Shown piece after piece: positions 53,831 through 64,000 of a DNA stretch of 64,000 bases. A model generated the notes under the pieces. That model had not been told where the DNA came from and ran no database searches. It was given only the letters and a program-made list of their open reading frames with translations. The translations under genes and the position numbers were made by a program. This DNA is from Chionoecetes opilio (lineage: Eukaryota > Arthropoda > Malacostraca > Decapoda > Majidae): positions 2,501 through 66,500 of the forward strand of contig JACEEZ010018204.1 in NCBI GenBank assembly GCA_016584305.1. The letters are read 5' to 3'. Each line of letters begins with the position of its first letter. Positions within the stretch are counted from its first letter, which is position 1.

Positions 53831-56685
53831 AATCATACTGAGTCTTATTCAGAACTGGTACACTTTTTTAATTCTATAATACTCGATCATTTTTCTCCCA
53901 CATACCCACACTCCTCCACTAATAAGGTACGCTTCTCCCACTTCACAGTAAGGCTAAAGAAAAAAGGGGAGGATGGTTTGAGCAAGGTTAGTAGTGACAA
54001 CCGTAAGTCACCGGTGCAGAAGAGGAGGGGGGGGGGTAGAGGAAACTCTTAATTTAATATTGTAAAACTTGTAATATTGGTCACTTGTAGATGACAGCCT
54101 GGGTTTTTTTTCCTTTATTTTTTGAGGGAGGTAAGTTATTCGCGTGTATCTTTGCATGAACGAAATATTCTACAAATGTTGCAAAATCGTTTTCCATAGG
54201 TAAAATAGATACACGGTTGATAACCCATTGGACCTTTCCTTACTAGAGTGACATAAATGTCTTTCATTATTTTTTATGGAGAGCTTACACATGAAGAGAT
54301 AGCTTGTCTTGTTCTTTGATTTGCATAAAAATGATCTCTACCTCCAAATTCTATCATTAGGTCATAATCACCCTTGATGTTTAATATATGTTTGCAAAGC
54401 TGATGGACATTAACCATATTTCTATCGAACACCACGGTAATATTATTTTTCTTAACTTGCGTGCATCCATACGCTACACATGATGACACAAGAATCATCC
54501 TTTCCATATCATGTGAATACCTGGCTGGCAATATCCGCGAAATGCATGATGGAAGGAAGGCCAATAAGAATATGCTCCCACCTGTGCCGATCTTTATGCG
54601 AGGAACACGATACTATACTAATTGTTCATTAGCAATTCTTCCTTCAAGCATTAATTTTGATTTGAGGTCGTTAGTAGAACCTGACCATAGTTTTACCATG
54701 CATTTTCTTTTTTTTACATAATAAAGGTCTACCCACGGGGCTAAAAAAGAGAAAAAAAAGCAGAAGGTCCGTTAGCTGGTAGGGTATTAACATTTGACTA
54801 CTTCTCTTTCTATATCTCCCGATCTTCTATTCCACTGACATTTTTCCCCCCACATTTTTGTACATGTAGCTTGCTGCTTTCGGTTTTTTTCCCTTAACAA
54901 ATCTCACTTTTCCATATACGCTTACTTGATATTAAATTTCTTTCGTCTCCTCTTCCATTGGATGTTGATATTTACCTCATTTACATGAGATTGCAAAACT
55001 ATAATTTACACTAAATTATCATCTCGCTATCCCTCGACTATGTGTCTTTTGCTCACTTATTCCACACGTGATTTGCTGGTATTGAAAAATACCCCCGACA
55101 CAGGTGACAAAGATGTCGTAGTTTCATTTTTACTACGACGCCTTCCACCAAGAGCACATAATTCTTATAATCTAACCATACTTCATCTTAAAGTGAAGGT
55201 GCAGGAAACATTGCACACAGTTTTAGATATGTTTCAAAACATAAAATGAAGAAAAAAGTTTTCTTTTCATCACCCATTAACCTAAATAAAAGGACACTAT
55301 CCCCCTAAATAACGCGGATATCAAAACCTTATGTGCCATATCGGGTAAATAATGGCTCTCTAATATTTGTTTCATGGAAGCACAACTCTCTATTAGAATT
55401 CCCTGCGGTTAGCAGCCATTTATTTTGTCAAGTATATCTCCTCCACTCTGTGTCCTCACATGTATTCATCAGGCAACGCAGTAGGAACATGTATCTTTGC
55501 CAGTATTGTCACCAAAGTTGGGAGTGTTCTTTAATCTCACGCAATGATGTGTCAGATAAATAAGTAAAAACACTCGGATGCTGGATAGTGAGATTGTGAT
55601 TTCAGGAAAAGTAGGCGTTTGCGACCACATGTAATTGAGGTGAATAGCAAAAATGGGTTGAAGAGGAGGCAGATGAAATGCAATATATAGTAACCGTATA
55701 TTAGAATATTTGAATTATGTTTCAAGATATAAAATTTATAGCAAAAATATCATGTTTCTTGTAAAAAAAAAAAAAATATTATGACTAACAAAGTGGGGGT
55801 GCAAGAGAAGGATTATAGTGAGATAGAACATATTTTATTAAATGCATCTGAAGACCATGTTGATGCATTAGGGTGTATGTGTCGTTTCGTCACCAGTAAG
55901 CCAAAGTTTTCCACCCTTGAACCTGTGTAACGAGTAAAGTAATCACCCCCGGAAAAGTAATCACCCAGGAAATTACTGAAAGGGTAGAATAAACCGGTAA
56001 TACAAACTCTTACTTAAAAACTGTACATATAAATACCAGATATGAATACAGGGATAAGAATTATCGACCAAAAAAATATACAGGGATTTGGGTCTTGAAG
56101 AGACACCAAACAATAAGCAGGATGCTTGATCACAGTTGTCACAGTACCAGGTAGTGCAGGGGCAGCACAATACAAACATCAGGTAGAAACAAAAATATAC
56201 TGTACGTACACATACGTACATTGAGGCACTAAGAATATTTACCAACTATTGAAAAAACATCCCCCTCAACTCCAACAAAATAATAATAATAATGATAATA
56301 CTAAATAGCTAAATTAGTAAATATATAAAAAATAAAAAAATAGATGAATAAATAATAAATTGATAATACTCGAAAAGAATATGAGGCACCTAAATCACAC
56401 TAAAACAGGCATCGCAAACAAATTACTTTGGAAAATACTCACGAGAGTATGATATCCACAGCGATGCCACATAGTACATCATGTTTAAAAAAAAAAATCA
56501 GATAGTTACTGAATAAAGAAAACCGCTGAAAAAGCAGGTACACAAAGTAACGATCGTGGAAGGTACTTCACGTGCTAGGTAGGCCAATTTCTAAGTCACA
56601 CTGTTTGGCCTTGAGACGACCGTGCTAACGTGTACAATTCTATATTTCACCCTCGATGACAAATAGAATAGTTTTCCCCAGTCCG
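53831..56685. other. No confidently assigned gene
   Basis: AT-rich with several C-rich polypyrimidine runs. A minus-strand frame of 96 codons (54274-54564) contains ERMILVSSCVAYGCTQVKKN and IEFGGRDHFYANQRT. It is preceded by open but broken sequence to 54720; I cannot identify it. Nothing recognisable occurs at 55000-56640. Confidence 0.5.
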
Positions 56686-56689
56686 TGAA

Positions 56690-56835
56690 GGACCTTGAAG
56701 GCCAACGCCCTCCGTGTCCTCAACTCCCTCCGACGCCCCCTCCGTGTCCTTGACGCCTTCCGTGTCCTCAACTCCCTTCGACGCCTCCCTCCGTGTCCTT
56801 GAAGGACACCGCCCTCCTTGTCCTTGAAGGACAAC
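56690..56835. repeat. GC-rich minisatellite
   Basis: Units around CTCCGTGTCCTTGA and CTCCGTGTCCTCAACTCCC, with (A)CGCC links, are repeated about six times. They read EDTEGVxDTEGAS on the minus strand, which I treat as a repeat artefact. Confidence 0.85.
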
Positions 56836-56850
56836 GCTATTAGTCCTACG

Positions 56851-57685
<835 letters not shown>

Positions 57686-57981
57686 GCCCCGGTAGTAGTA
57701 CTGGGCACTACTGCCTACCCTACTTATGGGAGCCTTTCGCTATCTGCGCTGTAATGAACTTTTTATCGTCAATTTGCAGCCTGACTTGATTGTTTAGATT
57801 GCTATATAATCCAAAATGTCGAATTGATGTTAGTCCTGGCATAAAGATTTAAGGAATATCGATATAAAGCGTTATATCTCGTGTATCAGCCTGTGTAAAT
57901 TAATAGGCTGCGAGGTTTATACCTCTTATATGGAACACCACTCAACCGCATTACTGCACAGTGCATAACGTCTTTCTTATA

Positions 57982-58260
<279 letters not shown>

Positions 58261-58601
58261 TCAATGTGCCTCCACATCTGTTGTATGGGCCGCCATCAGG
58301 CAAAGGGCCCATGTCACCCGGAAAAAGGGTGACGAATCTACACACACACACACCTGCCTCAGGGCTTCCACTTTAGGGTAAAATACCCTAAACTAGGGTA
58401 ATCAGACCCCTTTTAGGGTAGTGATTAGGGTAATGCATAATATAGGGTAATTTTAGGGTAATGCTTATGTTTTATTTCGTTTGTTGAGGGATGATCATAA
58501 TTAAGTTGCATGATATGTGAGGATCATAAAGGAAAGTATATGGAGAGCCAGGGAACCCTACGCACGGGAGCACTAAGGAATGTTTTCGGGTAGGGGGGGG
58601 T

Positions 58602-59006
58602 GTGGCCAGAATGTTTGTTTCACCACCTAGTATAGTAAACCCGCCAGATTTCTCGCTAGCCGCTGCATGTTACATTTTTCCGCCATCAGCTGATTCCCTT
58701 TTCAGGCCTTATTTCTTATTTCTGATACTGAAAGTATCAGTATCAGAATCAGAAATTATTGAATTTCAATTGAAAGTGGTAATTGTTGTGGTAGTGTTAG
58801 ATGCTTGTCCAAGGGATTACGTGAAGCATAAGTGCCACCAAAGCAAGGTAGTATTAGAGGCTTGTCCAAGGGATTACGTGATGCATAAGTGCCACCAAAG
58901 CAAGGTAGTATTAGAGGCTTGTCCAAGGGATTACGTGATGCATAAGTGCCACCAAAGCAAGGTAGTATTAAAAGGGGCCCTTGTCCAAGGGATTACGTGC
59001 AGATAA
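58602..59006 (+). other. Open frame made by an in-frame 57-bp tandem repeat
   Basis: 134 codons from MARMFVSPPSIVNPPDFSLA. The second half is 19-residue repeats VVLEACPRDYVMHKCHQSK (three clear copies). Because the unit is 57 bp (19 codons) the frame stays open. The fourth copy carries an insertion and shifts. It lies near the 5' end of the decayed hAT. It could be a leader exon or chance; no known domain. Confidence 0.35.
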
Positions 59007-59080
59007 GTCCCACCAAAGCAAGGTAGTATTAGAGGTTTGTCCAAGGGATACGTGATGCATAAGTCCTACCAAAGCAAGGA
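58793..59080 (+). repeat. 57-bp minisatellite, five copies
   Basis: The unit starts GTAGTATTAGAGGCTTGTCC and ends CCACCAAAGCAAG. Copies 1-3 are nearly identical; 4 and 5 have small indels. An imperfect palindrome, CTGATACTGAAAGTATCAG, sits just upstream at 58722. Confidence 0.92.
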
Positions 59081-59199
59081 AATAGGTTTACACGGGCAGG
59101 TGACGCTGTCACATTGCTAGAACCTGTAATATTTTTTTTTAAACTGACTTAGTGTATTCTGATTTCTAACAAGTAAGGACATGCGGGGGGGGGGGGGGT

Positions 59200-61100
59200 T
59201 ATGGCCCCTTTACATATTATTTCTACTACTTCTCTACTATCGCTGTTGGTTAAATTCAGAATGGATGATGAAATAGTTCTGATGTTTTTGATGACTCAGG
59301 AACACCTACCGGTCTTACAACCTCAAAAAGTTCAAGATGACCCAAAAACACGTCTTTTTAGAAGAAAACAAAAATGTGCTATGACTAATTATTAAGTACA
59401 TTCAAAATTGGCGTGAAAGCTGTAAGTGTGAGCCTCAGATTTTTAGGTGGTTATCAGTTATCAAGTCAGTTAGATCAACCAGTAGAAAAGATTATGCTTT
59501 CTGTGAAATTTGTAACTTGTACATAAAATGTGGAAAATCATAAAATTACTATATAGGCAATCACGATCTTAGACACAAACAGCTTAGTCTGCAAATTTCA
59601 AAGACAAAGTCAGTTGTAACTTTTGCTATTGCAAATGACCCAATTAAAAAATCAGCACGAATTCTTTTTTAACTTCGGGTGTGCTATTCTATGAGAGCAT
59701 AGGTTGCCCATTTCATTATGTTGAACCCATACTAGAGATGTTAACCCAAAATTTCCTGCTGTGATGTCTTTAAAGAGGTAACATTAGAGAAGCAAAGAGC
59801 CTCAAGCATTAAGTCTTTAGCCAAGTATTAACCCAAAGAGCCTTTAGACAAGTGTTTGTAAAGCAATTTTTGTACTGGACTATTTGAAATTTATGTGAAA
59901 GGCTTTTTCTGTTTTGAAAAAGGGGAAGATTGAAAACTCTTGTAGATTTGATAGAGGTTAATGTTAGTTCAGCTATAAGCATTCAGTGCCATGAAATAAT
60001 GTTCACATAAAAAGACATTCCTGTGATAATTTTGGTGGGTTTTTTTTCTGACACTGCCAATGTGATGATGGAAGCCAACCATTCAGTAGCTACATATTAA
60101 AAAAAAAATTGCCTCGTGTCATAATTATTATACGTTCAGGCTACATTATTCATATCTGTGCATCAAATGCCTCAAACTTCTTAAATATGTTGAAGTTTAT
60201 GGCCGTAACTTTTGCACACTTTAGTAATAGCTCAAAAGGCAAACATGCATTCCAAGAGCTTCAAAAATTCGTTGATATTGGTCATCATAAAAATCTTGGC
60301 TCCCGGTCAAACCAGAGGGTTTTCTCTACAGGCCATGTTAGAACAGTGGGATGTATTTGGGGTTGTATTATACAAAATTAGCTCTTTAAAGACCCCAACA
60401 AAATGTTATGGCATGATTTTTACTGCCTTGAAAAAAAAAACTTACTCGAACCTACTTCGAATTTCTTGACTACAAAATTGGGTATGTTTTAACAGTTTAC
60501 AAAACGCTCCTCCAGTCTGAGACTCCATTATTTTCCATAAGAACTGAGATATTAAATCTCTTTAAAAGCTTGTGTTCTGACTTTAAGGATGTGAATTTTG
60601 TCAAGAATGCTAACATTTCATTCCTTAGTCCTGCTCAACCCATTGTTTCAAGTGTTTTAATCCCCAATGAGAATAATATTTAGGAGTGAGTGCATCAGCA
60701 ACATTAAGTGATCTAATACAATCGGGAACAGTAACTAAAGATCGAAGAACTTCCATAGTTTTATAAAGTCATGTCAGTCTTTCTTGATAGAAGCTGTATT
60801 CCAAATTCAGAAAAAGATATTCACTAAATGATGAAATTCACGATGAAATAAGTGGCCAGCGTAAATCCTCATTCTGCTTACACTCTGAATTCACCATCGA
60901 GAGGATATCTATTTGATGAACTGCCAAAATCAGCAAAGCATGCTAATTTAATTCGTGGATGAAAAATGGAGACTACACTATATTTGAAGAACTTTCTTAT
61001 CAACTTCACTTTACAAAGTACTGGAATATTTTTGCGTTGAACAGGAAAAAATTATGCAGGACTGTCATAGTATATATCACCCAAATTCTCAATACCCCTT
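59200..61100 (+). pseudogene. hAT-type transposase remnant
   Basis: Segments in several frames: YAFCEICNLYIKCGKS and NHDLRHKQ (about 59490-59585), a BED-like CxxC..H..H finger; SDTANVMMEANHSVATY (about 60050-60100), the SDxxxVM...S.V motif before the second catalytic region; and SSKGKHAFQELQKFVDIGHH (60228-60290). EQWDVFGV (about 60340) also follows as expected. Numerous stops and shifts show an old copy. The order matches the hAT group with N-terminal BED and a CXC-like middle. Confidence 0.7.
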
Positions 61101-61255
61101 TTTAAATGCAAGGGGCTGATAATTTTATTTATCCAACTAAATCTAAATCAAACTTCTCTGATTCTCTCTTGAAAATAAAACATTAAGTGACCTAATATTT
61201 GCAATATATCATATGAGACACTTGAAAGCATCTTCTCACAACCTGAACATTGAGG

Positions 61256-61297
61256 ATATATATATATTTATCATATATATATATATATATAAAATAT

Positions 61298-61329
<32 letters not shown>

Positions 61330-61437
61330 ATTATATATACGTATTATATATATATTATATATATATATATTATATATATTTTATATTATATATAAAATAT
61401 TAATATATATAAAATAATATATATATATATATATATA
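61256..61437. repeat. (AT)n microsatellite
   Basis: About 180 bp of TATA with AAAT and TTAT interruptions; it is the insertion site of MITE A copy 3. Confidence 0.95.
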
Positions 61438-62627
61438 CAAAGACTACTCTATATGGACTTGCTACTCATTTTGGGCTATTCCAGTGGAGGGCCAGTTTTG
61501 CGTTTCCTGCCACTTCGAACATCACTCCCTTTTTCCCTTCCTATGGTTTTTCAGTAATATGATATACCGTTATCTTCGTAAATGTTTGTTCTATAATATT
61601 ATCAAATAAAAAAACAGTAAAATGCAATAAAGAAATGCCATTATGAGAGAGTTAAGAAATATGCATGAACTTAATATTCCCCTTGAACTCATCGCCATTT
61701 AATATTTTGAGAGAAAACATTTTAGATGTTAGCAATAAAAAGAAGCGGATTTTCATTAGCTTTCCATTGCTATATTTAGTTTTCTGATAAATTAATCATA
61801 ACCATGCATAAATTAGCGTTAACTAAAAAAATAACATCATCTATCGGGATAATTACCCGATGGATGATGTTATTTATTTAGTTAACGCTAATTTATGCAT
61901 AGTTCTAATTCCCTTTATCAGAAAATGAAATATAGCAATGGAAAGCTAATTAAATTCCGCTTCTATTGATATGTTGCATGTAAAAAGCCTTCACGCAAAA
62001 TATCAAATTGCGATGAGTTTAAGTGAATATAAGTTCATGCATATTTCTTCAGAATCTCATAATGGAATTTCTTTAGTGTATTTTATAGTTTTTTATTTGA
62101 TAATATTATAGAACAAACATTCACGAAGTATCATTTATCATTCAGTGTATCATTTATACTGATATGCCATAGTCTACTGTATTCATGGAACACTTTTTTA
62201 CTTGCCGATACGATTGATGATGTTATTTATTTAGTTAACGCTAATTTAGGCATGGTGGTAATTCATTTATCAGAAAACGAAATATATCAATGCAAAGCTA
62301 ATGAAAAACCGCTTCTTTCTATCGCTAGCATCTAAAATGTTTCTCGCAAAATATTAAATGGCGAAGAGTTAAATATATATTGAGGTCATGCATATTTCTT
62401 CACTTCACATAATGGCATTTCTTTAGTGTATTTTACTGTTTTTTATTTGATAATATTATAGAACAAACAGTTACGAAGATAACGGTATATCATATATACT
62501 GATAAACCTTAGGAAGGGAAATAGGGGTGATGTTCTAAAATGGCAGGAATCGCAAAACTGAACTCCACTGGTCATGGGCGGGTTGGCGCGGGGCACGAGT
62601 AGCAAGTCCAGTATAGAGTAGTCTTTG
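61438..62627 (+). mobile_element. MITE family A, full copy 3 (TIR-L-R-R-TIR)
   Basis: It begins CAAAGACTACTCTATATGG and ends CAGTATAGAGTAGTCTTTG, flanked by ATATATA on both sides (uninformative within an AT repeat). L 61560-61830, hairpin 61840-61868, R 61875-62165, linker GTCTACTGTATTCATGG, R 62230-62510. Same layout as copy 1. Confidence 0.88.
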
Positions 62628-62940
62628 ATATATATATAATCGAAGTTACAGCGGTGCCGATTATTTAGGGTAAAATATATGAATTTAGGGTAGAATAGAC
62701 TTGATCTAGGGTAAGTTCAGTGGAGCACTGGAGCTCATGGAAGGCCTGGACCTGCCAGTGTTGTGAACTGTACGATAATTATCGTATTTGTACGATAATT
62801 TGACTATCCGTACGATGTACGATGCATGGTTGAGAATCGTACACGAAAATACGATAATTGATTCACAAATATAATTATTATAAAGTCATACAAAAGTTGT
62901 CATCGAAAAAAAAAAAAATCTGTCGCTGTCAACTTCCACG

Positions 62941-63160
<220 letters not shown>

Positions 63161-63429
63161 GAGTTTGACTTTGGTCCTTTGCATGACATGGATTTGGGGA
63201 CCTTTGCTTGCCGCATTGGAACGCAGATTGTGCGAGGATTTTTAGCAAGATTTACCTTACAAGACAAGTTAAGAAACTGACTTCTAAGGGGAACCATAAT
63301 TTGGGTTTTCCTTTCCCAGCAGTGCAGTGTGTAAGGGAAAAGGGAGATTGTGTTACTTTCATCCCTACACATGATATGATATGTCGATGACACTGACACA
63401 CTATAATTATCTGTCTGCTAGTGCTTATA

Positions 63430-63618
63430 GTGTTGGCCGAAGCCAGCACCCCGGGAGGCGGGTTACAAACCCCTGGCTAACACCCGGTACCCAATCACTG
63501 CTGGGTGGACAGGGGATCGGGTTTTAAGTAAACAGCCCAACTGTTTCCACTCCGCCCAGGGATCGAACCCGGGACTTCTTGGTTGTGAATCGAGCGTGCT
63601 TCCCCTACACCACGGAGT
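63430..63618 (-). repeat. tRNA-derived SINE (minus strand)
   Basis: The minus strand reads CTCCGTGGTGTAGGGGAAGC (A-box-like), then GGGTTCGATCCCTGG (B box) about 50 bp later. A unique body follows, ending GCTGGCTTCGGCCAACAC. It has the head type of the SINE at 23762 but a different body. A true tRNA gene is unlikely because the acceptor and anticodon arms do not pair. Confidence 0.72.
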
Positions 63619-64000
63619 AAAAAAGAAGGAACAGGAATTCCTCTTGTCTTTTGAGGATGATTGCTATGTAAAATTCTCGAGTTCAGCTTCTTTTGAGTCA
63701 TTCATTATATGTTACTAATTATATTTTTGTTTGATTTAATTTCATTTATTTTGGAAAAAATAAGTTAACATGGAATTTTGTGTCATGATTGGATATATTA
63801 TATATTTTAGTGAAAAGAGAACATATTTTTATATGTGGAATGCTGAATTCAATGATTTATATAGGTATCTACTGACTATATTATTTTAGCTAAGATTGTA
63901 CGATAATTTATATAATCTATCTGAAAATACGATAATTTTGGTGGCTCGGTACGATAATGTGGGCTACAAAAGTTCACAACCCTGGGACCTGCCAGTCTTG

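Larger units (their letters stand above)
58360..62730 (+). mobile_element. Decayed hAT element (with nested MITE)
   Basis: The left end CAGGGCTTCCACTTTAGGG and complement of the right end CAGTGCTCCACTGAAC resemble each other and hAT termini. TAGGGTA motifs cluster just inside both ends (58372-58470 and 62665-62715). hAT transposase remnants lie between. The flanks (ACCTGCCT and GAGCTCAT) do not match, so no 8-bp duplication supports the border. A complete family-A MITE (61438-62627) sits near the right end. Confidence 0.55.

Noticed and set aside
54274..54564. Minus-strand frame of 96 codons possibly continuing upstream to 54720
   Set aside because: Not recognised and interrupted by a stop; kept only as a note in the no-gene interval.
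58793..59080. CRISPR-like array of regularly spaced repeats
   Set aside because: The 57-bp units are contiguous with no unique spacers, and the sequence is eukaryotic; it is a minisatellite.
63540..63618. Possible minus-strand tRNA gene
   Set aside because: Same reasoning: B box is good, but acceptor and anticodon stems fail and a SINE body follows.

Overview
This is a eukaryotic, arthropod-type window, most likely from a decapod crustacean. The reasons are an AT-rich background, very long (CA)n, (GA)n and (AT)n microsatellites, degenerate CCTAA tracts resembling the arthropod telomere repeat, split exons with GT-AG borders, and a repeat set (RTE, CR1-like, Jockey-like, I-like and Penelope retroelements with hAT, Harbinger, Helitron and MITE elements) like that of crab, crayfish and shrimp genomes. 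It is a single repeat-choked locus, not a gene-dense region. Almost everything recognisable is mobile DNA, most of it broken.

Host-type genes are few. A minus-strand cytochrome P450 of the CYP3 clan occupies the left end: exon 1 at 5947-6126, exon 2 at 1421-2102 and exon 3 at 1069-1287, all with matching phases. Its remaining exons, including the heme-binding loop, are not found between 1069 and the left edge. A decayed, intronless trypsin-like serine protease lies at 48749-49440 on the minus strand.

Layout. 6284-7935 is a minus-strand CR1-like LINE that starts about 160 bp upstream of the P450 ATG. 7936-9889 and 17546-17845 are the two halves of one minus-strand Jockey-like LINE, split by a 7.66-kb Harbinger transposon (9890-17545; 16-bp perfect TIRs, CAG target duplication) with HARBI1-like and Myb-like remnants. 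A Helitron (11192-11866) and several MITEs lie inside the Harbinger. 18.1-19.5 kb is microsatellite-rich. 20.7-23.7 kb is a plus-strand RTE LINE followed by a tRNA-derived SINE. 23.3-27.7 kb has unusual composition and looks like poor-quality sequence. 27.9-32.2 kb is a Penelope-like element interrupted by a 2.87-kb transposon with about 330-bp inverted repeats and an uncharacterised protein. 32262-45715 is a second RTE copy containing a TTAA-flanked element (32762-44996), which contains an I-type LINE (33418-43057; 12-bp TSD), which contains a hAT transposon (35645-38625; 8-bp TSD). 45.8-47.6 kb carries a piggyBac-like MITE and a second CR1-like copy. The right third carries the trypsin pseudogene, a complete 1.18-kb MITE, a PIN-like protein gene (52739-53830), a decayed hAT (58360-62730) with a third complete MITE inside it, and a non-autonomous hAT with intact 8-bp TSD (62756-63984).

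The most notable structures are the nested insertions whose junctions can be read to the base, the MITE family built as TIR-L-R-R-TIR around a perfect hairpin, and the long-TIR element. Its protein appears to be the N-terminal half of a superfamily whose C-terminal PIN-like half is at 52.7-53.8 kb. All family assignments come from reading motifs by eye; no database search was run.
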